From contig NZ_QGEH01000002.1 in the NCBI RefSeq assembly GCF_003258515.1, forward strand, positions 388,677 through 452,676: a stretch of 64,000 nt of DNA, read 5' to 3'. The DNA is from Marinobacter bohaiensis (GTDB lineage: Bacteria; Pseudomonadota; Gammaproteobacteria; Pseudomonadales; Oleiphilaceae). Positions 25,196-34,921 of this stretch are shown in pieces. The translations under genes were made by a program, and so were the position numbers. Below the pieces are notes generated by a model. It was not told the DNA's origin and ran no database searches. It saw nothing but the letters and a program-made list of their open reading frames with translations. The first letter of the stretch is position 1. Each line of letters begins with the position of its first letter.

Positions 25196-25306
25196 TCGCC
25201 CAGACCATCCGGCCGCAGCGCGCTCAGCGCCTGCCGGCCGGATGCCTGATCTCCCATCGACCGTAGCGCTATCCCCCGAGCCAGGTCGATCCATCCCCCG
25301 CACCGG

Positions 25307-25510
25307 TCACGGCGCGAACCGCGGCAAAGCCAGCAACAGTACGCCCACACCGACCATCGGCCAGGTGCCTGTCACCAGATACGGATACAGCATCAGCGCC
25401 AGCCCGCTGTAAAAGTACGGCTTGCGTTGCTGTCGACGTCCGTAAATGACGTAACCCAACCCCACCGAACTGAAAACCAGTCCGACGAACAGCGGCGTGG
25501 TATCGATCAT
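25307..25510 (-). CDS. Small membrane protein with two hydrophobic segments
   Basis: A 67-residue hypothetical protein with two transmembrane segments (about residues 5-21 and 35-60) separated by a basic Gly-Arg-Arg-Gln-Gln-Arg-Lys loop. The ATG at 25510 is in the position expected for a membrane start; a longer in-frame reading to 25576 would overlap the end of the AraC-type gene. It lies 25 bp downstream of that regulator, so it may share the transcript. I do not know the family for certain; it resembles small conserved amino acid-transport-associated or YccF-like proteins only in layout. Confidence 0.55.
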   Translation of the reverse strand: MIDTTPLFVGLVFSSVGLGYVIYGRRQQRKPYFYSGLALMLYPYLVTGTWPMVGVGVLLLALPRFAP

Positions 25511-25535
25511 GGCCCTGCTTTCCTCATCATTCCGT

Positions 25536-26333
25536 TTACGACAATTCCCGGATAAAACTCTGCGGCGGCTTGCCAAAATGGCGCCGGAAGGTCGCCACGA
25601 ACGCGCTGCTGCTGCGGTAGCCCAGGGTGTGGGCCACCGTCGCGCTACGCTCGCCCTGGCTCAACCGATTCACCGCTTCCAGCAGGCGCAGGCGCGTCCG
25701 CCATTGCTGAAAACTCATGCCTGTTTCGGCCTTGAACAGCCGCTCCACGGTGCGCGGGCTGGCGCCGCAGTCCCGGGCCAGCTCCGCCAGATGGCGGCGG
25801 TCGGCCGGGTCGGCGGACAGCTGCTGCATCACGGCCTGCAGGCGCCGGTCCCGTGCGGCGGGCAGGTACAGCGGCGAGGGTTCCAGGCGGGCGATTTCAT
25901 CCAGCACCACCTGCACCAGACGCGCATCACCACCATGGGGCGGATGCGTCGGGTCCAGGGCCATCACACGTCCGATCAGCGCCCGCAGCAACCCGGTCAT
26001 CTCCATCACCTGGCACTGCTCGGGCAGGTCGTGGCAGGCGCTGGCGTCGACGTAGAGGTAGCGGATCGAGGCACGCGTCTGGGTGGTTACCTGGTGACGG
26101 ATCCAAGGCGCAATCCAGACGGCGTGGGTGGGCGGCACCACCCAGGCGCCGCCGTCGGTGATGATCCGCAACACACCCTGCTCGGCCCAGGCCAGCTGTC
26201 CGCGGGGATGGGCATGGCTGCGCACGGTCCGGTCGCGATGGTAGGCGGCCGCATGGCACAGCACCGGCCGCTGCGGATCCTCGATGAAACCTTTGCCCTG
26301 GGGCTCGTGTTGTGGCGTGTTGGCGATACCCAT
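25536..26333 (-). CDS. AraC-family regulator
   Basis: A 265-residue regulator with an N-terminal cupin-like AraC ligand domain (His-Arg-Asp, His-Ala-His-Pro-Arg-Gly-Gln-Leu near residues 35-50) and a C-terminal double HTH (about 165-260) with Ser-Pro-Arg-Thr-Val-Glu-Arg-Leu-Phe and Gly-Tyr-Arg-Ser-Ser-Ser-Ala-Phe-Val-Ala-Thr-Phe-Arg-Arg. It is divergent from the SLC13 transporter, which makes that gene its most likely target. A shared spacer holds a TCGGC/GCCGA dyad. Confidence 0.85.
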   Translation of the reverse strand: MGIANTPQHEPQGKGFIEDPQRPVLCHAAAYHRDRTVRSHAHPRGQLAWAEQGVLRIITDGGAWVVPPTHAVWIAPWIRHQVTTQTRASIRYLYVDASACHDLPEQCQVMEMTGLLRALIGRVMALDPTHPPHGGDARLVQVVLDEIARLEPSPLYLPAARDRRLQAVMQQLSADPADRRHLAELARDCGASPRTVERLFKAETGMSFQQWRTRLRLLEAVNRLSQGERSATVAHTLGYRSSSAFVATFRRHFGKPPQSFIRELS

Positions 26334-26343
26334 TGTCAACCTG

Positions 26344-26362
26344 TCGGCTTTTAACCTGCCGA
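26344..26362. promoter_or_regulatory. Dyad between AraC and transporter genes
   Basis: TCGGC (26344-26348) and GCCGA (26358-26362) form a 5-9-5 dyad in the 72-bp spacer between the divergent araC-type and SLC13 genes. It could be a binding site for the AraC-type protein. Short arms, so modest weight. Confidence 0.25.
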
Positions 26363-26405
26363 GAATACACCCAAGATAAGCGCTCGCAAACTGAGGAGTC
26401 TCGCC

Positions 26406-27806
26406 GTGTTTAACCGACGTCACCTGGCGCCCGCGCTGGTGGTCCTGGTCGCCTTTCTGGCGGTGCTGATCCAGGTCCATCCACCGGCGGTGCTGGATGC
26501 CAACCAGACCCGGACCCTGGGCATCGTGCTGGTCACCCTGGTGCTCTGGGCGACCGGGGTGCTGCCGGAATACCTGAGCGCGTTGCTGTTCTTCCTGGCC
26601 GCCCTGCTGCTGGAAGTGGCGACGCCGGCACAGATCTTCTCCGGCTTCGCGTCGTCCGCCTGGTGGCTGATCTTCGCCGGCATGATCATCGGCCTGGCGA
26701 TCCGCAACACCGGCCTGGGCGACCGGCTTGCCGCCGTATTGGGTAAACGCCTGGCCCACAGCTACGCAGGCCTGATCGTGGGGTTGGTGGTGGTCTGCAC
26801 CCTGTTGGGTTTTGTCATGCCCTCGTCCATGGGGCGTATCCTGATGATGATTCCGGTGGGCATGGCCCTGGCGGAGCGTTGCGGCTTCGAGGCCGGGAGC
26901 CCGGGGCGTACCGGCGTGGCACTGGCAGTGACGATGGGCTGTCACGTGACAACGTTCACCATCCTGCCGGCCAATATTCCCAACATGGTGATGGTCGGCG
27001 CCGCCGACACCATCTACGGGCTGCAGTTCCGTTATACCGATTACCTGCTGCTGCATTTCCCGATTCTCGGTGCCCTGAAGGCTTTCGTCATCGGTTGGCT
27101 GATCCTGCGTTTTTTCCCGGCGACGACCGCGACCACTCCGGCGTCGACGTCCCAAGTGCCATCATCCGGCGCCCTGTCAGGGCAACAGCGTTATCTCTCG
27201 GTCATCCTGCTGGTCGCGCTGGGCCTGTGGCTTACCGACAGCTGGCATGGTGTGGGCCCGGCCTGGGTGGGGCTGGGCGTGGCCATCTTCCTGCTGCTGC
27301 CGAAAGTGGGCCTGGTGGACAACAGCCGCGTGGGTCCGCAACTGAACATCACCGTGCTGCTGTTCGTCGCCGGCGTGCTGGGCCTGGGCGCGGTGGTGAA
27401 CGGTTCGGGGCTGGGGCAGATCCTGGCCACGCACATGGAACGCTGGCTGCCGCTGTCGCCGGGGTCCGACGCTGGCAACTTCTTCTCGCTGGTGGGGATG
27501 GCCTTCAGTACGGGCCTGCTGACGACACTGCCCGGGGTGCCGGCGGTGCTCACGCCCATGGCCCAGGATCTGTCCCAGTTGACCGGCCTGAGTCTGGAGA
27601 CGGTGATCATGACACAGGTGGTGGGCTTTTCGACGATCCTGCTGCCGTACCAGTCCGGCCCGCTGCTGGTGGGGATGCAACTGGCCCACGAACCGGTGCG
27701 CAGCCTGCTTAAGATCACCTTGCCACTGGCCCTGATCATGTGGCTGGTGCTGATTCCGCTGGATTATCTGTGGTGGCAGCTGCTGGGCATGTTCGGAGGC
27801 GCCTGA
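26406..27806 (+). CDS. SLC13/DASS-type anion transporter
   Basis: A 466-residue polytopic permease with about 11-12 hydrophobic segments in two repeats, resembling sodium/dicarboxylate-sulfate symporters of the CitT/YbhI and ArsB-NhaD group. Features include Pro-Ser-Ser-Met-Gly-Arg near residue 138 in the first half and a Leu-Thr-Thr-Leu-Pro-Gly-Val-Pro-Ala-Val-Leu-Thr segment in the second, where Ser-Asn-Thr-type ion motifs usually lie. The start is GTG at 26406 behind GAGGAG. Substrate could be a di- or tricarboxylate. An AraC regulator is divergent and likely controls it. Confidence 0.8.
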   Translation: MFNRRHLAPALVVLVAFLAVLIQVHPPAVLDANQTRTLGIVLVTLVLWATGVLPEYLSALLFFLAALLLEVATPAQIFSGFASSAWWLIFAGMIIGLAIRNTGLGDRLAAVLGKRLAHSYAGLIVGLVVVCTLLGFVMPSSMGRILMMIPVGMALAERCGFEAGSPGRTGVALAVTMGCHVTTFTILPANIPNMVMVGAADTIYGLQFRYTDYLLLHFPILGALKAFVIGWLILRFFPATTATTPASTSQVPSSGALSGQQRYLSVILLVALGLWLTDSWHGVGPAWVGLGVAIFLLLPKVGLVDNSRVGPQLNITVLLFVAGVLGLGAVVNGSGLGQILATHMERWLPLSPGSDAGNFFSLVGMAFSTGLLTTLPGVPAVLTPMAQDLSQLTGLSLETVIMTQVVGFSTILLPYQSGPLLVGMQLAHEPVRSLLKITLPLALIMWLVLIPLDYLWWQLLGMFGGA

Positions 27807-27812
27807 CGGATT

Positions 27813-28337
27813 TCAGTGCTCGAAGCGGCGCGCCTGGCTGTAGCGGTCGCGCCAGTAGTAACCGTCCAACGCGGATTCGGTGACGCCCACCGAGCTGGAG
27901 GCGTGGATGAAGCGGTTGCCGCCCATGTAGATGCCGGCGTGCTGGTCTTTGCCCTCGATGCGGAAGAACACCAGGTCTCCCGGCTTTATCCGGTCGATGG
28001 GCACCACATCGCCCATGGCCAGCATCTGGTCTGTCGTACGTGGCAGCAGGCGGCCCAGGCCCTCGCGATAGGCGGTCATGATGAAGCCCGAGCAATCGAA
28101 ACCATCGCTGTCGGTGCCGCCGTAACGGTAGGGCGTGCCTTCGTAGCGCTCGAACACCGCCTGCAGGCGATGCGTGGTGGTCGATGCCGGTGCGGCATCG
28201 ACGGTGGAGAATCGCGGCGGCGGATCCGCGGGCGGCGTACCGGCACAACCGACCAACCCGATCAGCAGCAGCGCCATGAGCCCCAACCGGCGAGAACCGG
28301 TAAAGAATCTATTTTTCAGAAGGTTGGGGCGAATCAT
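27813..28337 (-). CDS. NlpC/P60 peptidoglycan endopeptidase lipoprotein (Spr-like)
   Basis: A 174-residue outer-membrane lipoprotein cutting peptide cross-links in peptidoglycan. The lipobox ends at Cys31, followed by a short Pro-rich linker and an NlpC/P60 domain (about 55-170) with catalytic Cys82 (Asp-Cys-Ser-Gly-Phe), His133 (His-Ala-Gly-Ile-Tyr) and His145 (His-Ala-Ser). Length and residues agree with MepS/Spr or NlpC. It converges with the transporter gene, with six bases between stops. Confidence 0.9.
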   Translation of the reverse strand: MIRPNLLKNRFFTGSRRLGLMALLLIGLVGCAGTPPADPPPRFSTVDAAPASTTTHRLQAVFERYEGTPYRYGGTDSDGFDCSGFIMTAYREGLGRLLPRTTDQMLAMGDVVPIDRIKPGDLVFFRIEGKDQHAGIYMGGNRFIHASSSVGVTESALDGYYWRDRYSQARRFEH

Positions 28338-28461
28338 GGGTATTTCCTGTGAACAACGGGCGCTACCCAGTCACTTTCCAATGACTTTTAACGGGTTTCC
28401 AGCCACTTTCCGAACACTCTATCGGCAAAATCCGTGGCTGTCAGGTTACCATTCCGACGCC

Positions 28462-30030
28462 CTAATCCCCCCGCCAGTTGACGCTGTACAGCTCGTGCCG
28501 ACGGTCGTGCAGGTTCTTGACGGTCCCGCTGTTGCGCGCGGTCAGTAGCACCTTGGGCCGCAGGTCTGCGAAGGCGACGGTTTCCACGTTAGGGGTGGTA
28601 TCGGCCGCGATGCCGTCGCGGTCGAAGGGGAAATCGCAGGGCGTGAGGATGCAGCTCTGGCCGTACTGCAGCTCCATGTTCGGCACATTGGGCAGGTTCC
28701 CCACATTGCCGGACAGCACCACATAGAGCTGATTCTCCACCGCCCGCGCCTGGCCACAATAGCGCACCCGCAGATAGCTCTGGCGCTCGTCGGTACAGAA
28801 CGGCACGAACAGGATCTGGATGCCCTGGTCCACCAGATGGCGGGCCAGTTCCGGAAACTCGGCGTCGTAACAGACCAGCACGCCGATGGGGCCGCAGTCG
28901 GTCTCGATGGCGCTGACCCGCCGACCGCCGGTGATGTTCCACCAGTAGGCCTCATTGGGGGTAGGGTGGATCTTGGGCTGCTCGAACACCTGGCCGTCGC
29001 GCAGGAACACGTAGGCCATATTGCGTATCGTGTCGTCGGCGGCTTTCACCGGCGTCGAGCCGCCCACGATGTTGATGTTGTAGCGCAGCGCCAGGTCGCG
29101 CATCAGCTCGCGATAGGCCCCGGCGTAGTCGGTCATGGCCTCGATCGCCGCGGCCGCGCTTTCCCGGCGCCGCTCGATGGACAGCAGTTGCAGGGTGAAC
29201 AGCTCGGGAAACACCACGAAGTCGCCCTTGTAGGTCGCCACGACGTCGACGAAGTACGTCACGATGTCGCTGAACGCCTCGAAAGAGGCCACCGGCCGCT
29301 GCTGATACTGCACCGTGCCGACGCGCACCGTGTCCGGCATGCGCTTGCCGTAGAGCTTCTGGCGCCCACGCTCACCGTTGGGCGTGACCGCCGGGTTGCG
29401 CCAGATCAGGTGAATACCGTAGCCCATGGAATCGTGGTCAGCGTCCAGGTAATGGGGCAGGATGCCGTGGATTTCGAACTCGTTGTGGAGCTGGAAGGAG
29501 AGCACATCGTCGCGCTCCTTCTTCGAACGGATCGCCTCCACGTAGGCCTCGACGGAGTCGTAACGACGGATCTTGCGGCGCAGGGACGGCAGACGCCCGG
29601 CGAAGACCACGCCCTGCAGCTCCAGCGCCTGACACAGCGACTTGCGCTCGTTGTACAGGCGCTGGCCGATACGGTAGCCGCGATAGTCCGGGTCCACGCA
29701 GACTTCCATGCCGTAGAGCCAGTCCCCCTGGGGATCGTGGCGGGACGCATAACCGTTGCCGGTAACGGAAGTCCAGTCGTGGGGTTTCAGGGCCACCTCG
29801 CCGGCAATGCGGAAAGTGGCGCAATACCCCACCACCTGTTCGCCCACCACGGCCACGAACTGGCCTTCCGGGAAATTATTCATCTGACCGGTCAGTGGGC
29901 CCTCACTGTAGCCGTACATGCCGGTGCCGGCGTAGACCCGACGGCTGAGGGTAATGATGGCGGGAATATCCGAACGCCGCGCCTGACGGACCTCCAGCCG
30001 CTTGTTCGGGTCGGAAAAGGGCGGACACAT
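28462..30030 (-). CDS. Fused GNAT acetyltransferase and carbon-nitrogen hydrolase
   Basis: A 522-residue two-domain enzyme. Residues about 10-215 form a GNAT domain with the acetyl-CoA loop Tyr-Arg-Gly-Tyr-Arg-Ile-Gly-Gln near 116-123. Residues about 230-515 form a nitrilase-type amidase with the catalytic triad Glu276 (Phe-Pro-Glu-Leu-Phe), Lys353 and Cys387 (Cys-Tyr-Asp-Ala-Glu-Phe-Pro). This fusion is a known but poorly characterised family in proteobacteria. The substrate is an amide or N-acyl compound that is not known. The gene appears monocistronic. Confidence 0.9.
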   Translation of the reverse strand: MCPPFSDPNKRLEVRQARRSDIPAIITLSRRVYAGTGMYGYSEGPLTGQMNNFPEGQFVAVVGEQVVGYCATFRIAGEVALKPHDWTSVTGNGYASRHDPQGDWLYGMEVCVDPDYRGYRIGQRLYNERKSLCQALELQGVVFAGRLPSLRRKIRRYDSVEAYVEAIRSKKERDDVLSFQLHNEFEIHGILPHYLDADHDSMGYGIHLIWRNPAVTPNGERGRQKLYGKRMPDTVRVGTVQYQQRPVASFEAFSDIVTYFVDVVATYKGDFVVFPELFTLQLLSIERRRESAAAAIEAMTDYAGAYRELMRDLALRYNINIVGGSTPVKAADDTIRNMAYVFLRDGQVFEQPKIHPTPNEAYWWNITGGRRVSAIETDCGPIGVLVCYDAEFPELARHLVDQGIQILFVPFCTDERQSYLRVRYCGQARAVENQLYVVLSGNVGNLPNVPNMELQYGQSCILTPCDFPFDRDGIAADTTPNVETVAFADLRPKVLLTARNSGTVKNLHDRRHELYSVNWRGD

Positions 30031-30210
30031 AGGTTTTCTCCCGGGAAGGCCTTCGTGTTGCCGTCACGGCGTTCCCCACCCGCTCCGACCGTCCGGTCCG
30101 AATGATTCGCCCGCCAGACAGCGCAGCCGCGGAATCGACTCGACGCAGACAGGATCACCGGAACAGGACGCCACCGGCCCATGGCCGGCGGCATCAGCAG
30201 GATGGCGGGC

Positions 30211-30229
30211 GGGGCCGACGGCCGGCCCC
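30211..30229. other. GC-rich hairpin without T-tract
   Basis: GGGGCCG (30211-30217) pairs with CGGCCCC (30223-30229). It lies just past the Yip1-like gene stop. Neither strand has a T-run after it, so it is at best a weak or Rho-assisted terminator. The stretch 30031-30241 holds no gene that I can support. Confidence 0.3.
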
Positions 30230-30241
30230 GTTAAAGGCGCG

Positions 30242-30853
30242 CTAGAACCGGAACAGCCAGGGCAGCAGCACCTCGCCGTAGCCCCACAGCATCACCGTGA
30301 TGGCCAGCATGCCCTCAAGGATCAGCACACCGAAGGCCAGGGTGGTGCTGGAGACGATGAAGCCTTCTTCCGAGCTGATGCCCAGGAAGTACGGGATGCC
30401 GAGGTAGAGCAGGTAAGCGGACACACACAGACCCACAATCCCGGCCAGCAGGCACAACCAGACCAGCGGATAGACCGCCACGAGCCCGCTGAGGAACATG
30501 GGGGTGGCGATGTAGCCGGCGAAGATCACGCAGCGGCGGCGGCTGGGCGGCTTGCGGAAGCGCTTGGCCATCCAGTGGATCACGCTGCCGACCAGGAACA
30601 CGGCGCCCAGAATGGCGACGTAGAAGGCAACGCCCGCCAGGAACGCGCTGAGCAGATCAAGCTTTATGAAGGCATGGTCGCCCCCAAAGCCCCAACCCAC
30701 CAGAGTGGTCCCGATAAAGGCACAGATCACGGGGATCGCGGCGAGCAGGAGCACGTGGTGAGCGTACAGGTGCCTCACCGTTTCGTGCTCGTCCTCAATG
30801 TGCCCCCACTCGGACTTCGGATGGGTCAATAGGCCCCAGACGTGCGTCAGCAT
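30242..30853 (-). CDS. Yip1-family (DUF1282-type) membrane protein
   Basis: A 203-residue inner-membrane protein with five predicted hydrophobic segments and the conserved N-terminal pattern His-Val-Trp-Gly-Leu-Leu-Thr-His-Pro-Lys-Ser-Glu-Trp found in bacterial Yip1/DUF1282 proteins. Function is unknown. The ATG at 30853 has a GAGAGGGGG-like site nearby and places the motif at the N-terminus. An alternative start at 30892 would add 13 residues. It lies downstream of the cyo operon on the same strand with 222 bp between, so it may be separate. Confidence 0.75.
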   Translation of the reverse strand: MLTHVWGLLTHPKSEWGHIEDEHETVRHLYAHHVLLLAAIPVICAFIGTTLVGWGFGGDHAFIKLDLLSAFLAGVAFYVAILGAVFLVGSVIHWMAKRFRKPPSRRRCVIFAGYIATPMFLSGLVAVYPLVWLCLLAGIVGLCVSAYLLYLGIPYFLGISSEEGFIVSSTTLAFGVLILEGMLAITVMLWGYGEVLLPWLFRF

Positions 30854-31074
30854 ACAAACACCCCCTCTCACGGCGTTGATGACTTTCAACATCCAGAACG
30901 TTTGTTATCTCAACATATAGTCGATGTTTGCCCAATGCGCACACCCGGATGCAGTGATTCTTTCGCCAGATCAACACAGGGATCGCGAAATCGGACTCGG
31001 CCTGGAGGGGAACAGCGGGAAAGGGAAGGTGATGCAGACCGCCGCCCGTTCAGACGGCAACCTGCATCGGAGGA

Positions 31075-31965
31075 TCAGGCCAGGGCAGCCGGCAGCAGCC
31101 CGTTGATGGCCATCATGAAGCTCAGCACCATGACCGTCAGGATCGAGAATCCGAAGTGGCCCTTGGCCCACTTCACATCGTCCTCGGCCCGATAGCCCTT
31201 GAGCCCCAGGCGTAGCCAGTAGAGGCCCATCAGCAGGATCACCACGAAGTACGCGATGCCCGTATAGCCCGCCACAGTCAGCGACAGGGCCGCCACCAGG
31301 AAGGCGACGGTATACGCCACCATGTGGTGCTTGGCGCTGTCGATGCCGTTGACCACCGGCAGCACCGGAATGCGGGCCGCCTTGTAGTCACTGAAGCGGA
31401 AGATGGCAATCGCGTAGGAATGCGGCATCTGCCACAGACAGAAGGTCACCAGCAGGATCAGCGCGGCGCCGTCGAACTGCCCGGTCACCGCGCAGTAGCC
31501 CACCACCGGCGGCATGGCACCGGACAGACTGCCGATCAGCGTGCCGTACACCGAATGGCGCTTCGAATACAGACTGTAGGCGCCGACGTAGATCGCGAAG
31601 CCGAACAGCGCCAGACCCGCGGTCAGCAGGTTGGTCTGCATCAGCATGGTGAACCCCGCCAGACCCAACAGCGTGGCAAAACCCAGGGTCGTGGCCGGTG
31701 TAATCGTACCCTGCACCAGGGGCCGGTCCTGGGTGCGCTCCATCAGCGCATCGATGTCGCGATCGATGACGTTGTTGAAGGCACACCCGGAGGCAATCAC
31801 CAGCGCCAGACCCAACAGGGTCACAACGAACAGCGCCGGATTGAACCCGCCCTGGGTGGCCAGGAAAAAGCCACCCATGACGGAGATCGAGTTGCCGAAA
31901 ATAATTCCCGGCTTGGTGAGGGCGATGAATTGCCGGAGCACGTCCTTAACAGACGCGCCCGACAT
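31075..31965 (-). CDS. cyoE: Protohaem IX farnesyltransferase (haem O synthase)
   Basis: A 296-residue membrane prenyltransferase that converts haem B to haem O for the cyo oxidase. UbiA-type motifs are visible: Asn-Asn-Val-Ile-Asp-Arg-Asp-Ile-Asp (prenyl-diphosphate binding, near 65-73), Tyr-Ser-Lys-Arg, and a late Asp-Tyr-Lys-Ala. About nine membrane segments. ATG at 31965 overlaps the cyoD stop (TGATG), so it is translationally coupled. It is the last gene of cyoABCDE. Confidence 0.92.
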   Translation of the reverse strand: MSGASVKDVLRQFIALTKPGIIFGNSISVMGGFFLATQGGFNPALFVVTLLGLALVIASGCAFNNVIDRDIDALMERTQDRPLVQGTITPATTLGFATLLGLAGFTMLMQTNLLTAGLALFGFAIYVGAYSLYSKRHSVYGTLIGSLSGAMPPVVGYCAVTGQFDGAALILLVTFCLWQMPHSYAIAIFRFSDYKAARIPVLPVVNGIDSAKHHMVAYTVAFLVAALSLTVAGYTGIAYFVVILLMGLYWLRLGLKGYRAEDDVKWAKGHFGFSILTVMVLSFMMAINGLLPAALA

Positions 31966-32297
31966 CACATCAGATTGATGTGCAGGTGATACAAAATCCA
32001 CAGTGAGCCACCAATGACGAGGACCAGGATCACGGCGGTGAAGAACACGAAAGAGCCGGATTCACGGCCTTCCTGTGACTTCAGGTTCATATGCATGAAC
32101 AGGATCAGCTGAATCATTACCTGCAGGATCGCCATGATGGTGATCGTGACAACAGTAACGGCCTCGCTGAAACCGCCTTTCATCACCATGCCAAACGGAA
32201 TAGCCGTCAGGACAAGGGAGAGAATCAGCCCGATGACGTAGGACTTAACGCTGCCATGGCTATGGCTTTCGCTGTCATGAGAGGTAGACGTACTCAT
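31965..32297 (-). CDS. cyoD: Cytochrome o ubiquinol oxidase subunit IV
   Basis: A 110-residue inner-membrane subunit of the bo3-type quinol oxidase with three predicted transmembrane helices and a His/Ser-rich N-terminus. It is thought to help assembly of the copper site in subunit I. The ATG at 32297 overlaps the cyoC stop (TAATG), so reading frames are linked. Longer in-frame start is rejected since it would overlap cyoC. Confidence 0.92.
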   Translation of the reverse strand: MSTSTSHDSESHSHGSVKSYVIGLILSLVLTAIPFGMVMKGGFSEAVTVVTITIMAILQVMIQLILFMHMNLKSQEGRESGSFVFFTAVILVLVIGGSLWILYHLHINLM

Positions 32298-32923
32298 TAC
32301 AGGGCTCCCATCAGGTAGACAAAGGTGAACACGCAAATCCACACGATATCCAGGAAGTGCCAGAACAGGCTCAGGCACATGATGCGCGGACGCGTCATAT
32401 CATTGAGTCCCTTGGTCGACAGCTGAATCAGCATGACCAGCAACCACAGCAGGCCGAAGCTGACGTGCAGACCGTGGGTTCCGACCAGGCCAAAGAAGGC
32501 GGACAGGAAGCCACTGCGGTCGGGACCATAACCTTCCACGATCAGGTGATGGAATTCGTAGATTTCCATACCGACGAAGCCGGCGCCCAGCAGGAAGGTC
32601 ACAGCCAGCCAGCCCTTGAGCTGGCCGATCTTGTCCTTGTTCATGGCCAGTACAGCCATGCCGTAGGTGAAACTACTGAACAGCAGCAGGACCGTCTCGA
32701 CCAGGACAAAGTCCAGTTCGAAGATATCCTTGGCGGTGGGACCGCCGGCGGTGCCGTCGTGCAGCACGCCGTAGGTCGCGAACAGCGAGCCGAAGATGAT
32801 GAGATCTGACATCAGATAGATCCAGAACGCATACATCTTCATACCAGCGGTATCGTGGTGCTCGTGGTCATCGTGGCCGCCGTGAGCGGCCACATTGTCG
32901 TGAGTCATAGTGTCAGTTGCCAT
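32297..32923 (-). CDS. cyoC: Cytochrome o ubiquinol oxidase subunit III
   Basis: A 208-residue subunit III of the bo3 oxidase, with five predicted helices and a His-rich hydrophilic N-terminus (about residues 1-25). Known of the family: it stabilises the complex. It lies 2 bp after cyoB stop and before cyoD. Confidence 0.92.
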   Translation of the reverse strand: MATDTMTHDNVAAHGGHDDHEHHDTAGMKMYAFWIYLMSDLIIFGSLFATYGVLHDGTAGGPTAKDIFELDFVLVETVLLLFSSFTYGMAVLAMNKDKIGQLKGWLAVTFLLGAGFVGMEIYEFHHLIVEGYGPDRSGFLSAFFGLVGTHGLHVSFGLLWLLVMLIQLSTKGLNDMTRPRIMCLSLFWHFLDIVWICVFTFVYLMGAL

Positions 32924-32925
32924 GA

Positions 32926-34917
32926 TTACGCCTGCATCTCCACACGTTTGTAGTGCTCAGTCTCGATCCGCTTCACTTCGTCGGCGGGCACGTAGTAGTC
33001 GATGTCATCGTTGAACACCCGCGCCATGAAGGCCGCGAAGATGCCGATGGCACTCAGACCGGCCAGCCACCAGATGTGCCAGATCAGGGCGAAGCCAAGG
33101 ACGATGCTGATCGCGCCCATAATCGGACCGGCAGCGGTGTTACGCGGCATGTGGATATCCTGGTAGGTGGTTTCCTCCGGGTTCTCCAGATGCTGCTTGC
33201 CGCCCGTCTTCTGCTTCTCCTCCCAATAGTTATCGATTGAGTGGATCTCAGGCAGTTTGGCGAAGTTGTAGAAGCGCGGCGGAGACGGAATCTGCCACTC
33301 GAGCGTACGGCCGTTCCAGGGATCGCCGGAGACGTCCTGGTTCTGCTTGCGGTCGCGGATACTGACGATCATCTGGATCGCGGTGCACAGAATGCCCAGC
33401 AGGATGATGACGGCGCCCACCCAGGCGACGATCATCAGCGGCTGCCATTCGGCGTTCTCGTAAGACTGCATGCGACGTACGGCGCCGAAGAAGGCGAGGA
33501 TGTACAACGGCATGAAGGCCATGTAGAAGCCAATGAACCAGCACCAGAAGGAGCGCTTGCCCCACTTCTCGTTCAGCTTGAAGCCGAACGCTTTCGGGAA
33601 GTAGAAGGTCAGGCCGGCCATCATGCCGAACACCACGCCGCCGATGATGACGTTGTGGAAGTGGGCGATGACGAACAGGCTGTTGTGCAGCACGAAGTTG
33701 GCCGCCGGTACGGACAGCATGACGCCGGTCATACCACCAATGGTGAAGGTGATGATGAAGCCCAGGGTCCACAGCACCGGAGAGGTGAACTCCAGACGGC
33801 CGCGGTACATGGTGAACAGCCAGTTGAAGATCTTCACGCCCGTGGGTATCGCGATGATCATCGTCATGATGCCGAAGAACGCGTTGACGTTGGCCCCCGC
33901 ACCCATGGTGAAGAAGTGGTGCAGCCAGACGATGAACGACAGCACACCAATCGCCAGGGTCGCCCAGACCATGGTGTTGTAGCCGAACAGACGCTTCTTG
34001 GCGAAGGTCGCGATGACTTCGGAGAACACACCGAACGCCGGCAGGATCAGGATGTACACCTCAGGATGGCCCCAGGCCCAGATGAGGTTCACGTACATCA
34101 TCATGTTGCCGCCCATGTCGTTCGTGAAGAAGTGGAAGCCGAGGTAACGGTCCAGCGTCAGCAGAGCGATGGTCGCGGTCAGGATCGGGAACGACGCGAT
34201 GATCAGGACGTTCGCCACCAGCGAGGTCCAGGTGAAGATCGGCATGCGGAACAGGGTCATGCCCTTGGTACGCATCTTCATGATGGTGACGAAGAAGTTG
34301 ATGCCGGTCAGCGTGGTACCGATACCGGATATCTGCAGCGCCCATATCCAGTAATCCACCCCGACCCCGGGACTGTACGTCGTCTCCGATAGGGGCGCGT
34401 AGGCCAGCCAGCCGGTCTGGGCGAATTCGCCCACGAACAGGGAGATGTTCACCAGAACCACACCGGCTGCGAACAGCCAGAAGCTCAGGTTGTTCATGAA
34501 CGGGAAGGCCACGTCGCGCGCACCGATCTGCAGCGGAACCAGCAGGTTCATCAGGCCGATGATCATCGGCATGGCGACGAAGAAGATCATGATCACGCCG
34601 TGGGCGGAGAAGATCTGGTCATAGTGGTGCGGCGGCAGATAGCCTTCGGCACCGCCCGCGGCAATCGCCTGCTGGGTACGCATCATGATCGCGTCGGCAA
34701 AGCCGCGGATCAGCATGACCAGGGCCACCAGGAAGTACATGATGCCCAGTTTCTTGTGGTCGATGGAGGTGATCCACTCGTTCCACAGGTACATCCACTT
34801 CTTGTTGACAGTAATCCAGCCAACCAGGGCCGCGCCGACGATGGCAATGACTGCCACCGTGGTCACGATGATCGGCTCGTGTAGGGGGATCGAATCCAGG
34901 GTTAATTTACCGAACAT
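32926..34917 (-). CDS. cyoB: Cytochrome o ubiquinol oxidase subunit I
   Basis: A 663-residue haem-copper oxidase subunit I that reduces O2 to water and pumps protons. It has about 15 helices. Visible are the ligand motifs: the low-spin haem His in Ala-His-Gly-Val-Ile-Met (about residue 106), the copper-site His-Pro-Glu-Val-Tyr, the His-His pair in Trp-Leu-His-His-Phe-Phe and later His-Phe-His. Glu286-type proton residue in Gly-His-Pro-Glu-Val-Tyr is kept. Length is normal (E. coli 663). Confidence 0.96.
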   Translation of the reverse strand: MFGKLTLDSIPLHEPIIVTTVAVIAIVGAALVGWITVNKKWMYLWNEWITSIDHKKLGIMYFLVALVMLIRGFADAIMMRTQQAIAAGGAEGYLPPHHYDQIFSAHGVIMIFFVAMPMIIGLMNLLVPLQIGARDVAFPFMNNLSFWLFAAGVVLVNISLFVGEFAQTGWLAYAPLSETTYSPGVGVDYWIWALQISGIGTTLTGINFFVTIMKMRTKGMTLFRMPIFTWTSLVANVLIIASFPILTATIALLTLDRYLGFHFFTNDMGGNMMMYVNLIWAWGHPEVYILILPAFGVFSEVIATFAKKRLFGYNTMVWATLAIGVLSFIVWLHHFFTMGAGANVNAFFGIMTMIIAIPTGVKIFNWLFTMYRGRLEFTSPVLWTLGFIITFTIGGMTGVMLSVPAANFVLHNSLFVIAHFHNVIIGGVVFGMMAGLTFYFPKAFGFKLNEKWGKRSFWCWFIGFYMAFMPLYILAFFGAVRRMQSYENAEWQPLMIVAWVGAVIILLGILCTAIQMIVSIRDRKQNQDVSGDPWNGRTLEWQIPSPPRFYNFAKLPEIHSIDNYWEEKQKTGGKQHLENPEETTYQDIHMPRNTAAGPIMGAISIVLGFALIWHIWWLAGLSAIGIFAAFMARVFNDDIDYYVPADEVKRIETEHYKRVEMQA

Positions 34918-34921
34918 ATGC

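Noticed and set aside
30211..30229. Terminator of the Yip1-like gene
   Set aside because: Good stem but no T-run on either side, so not called a Rho-independent terminator.
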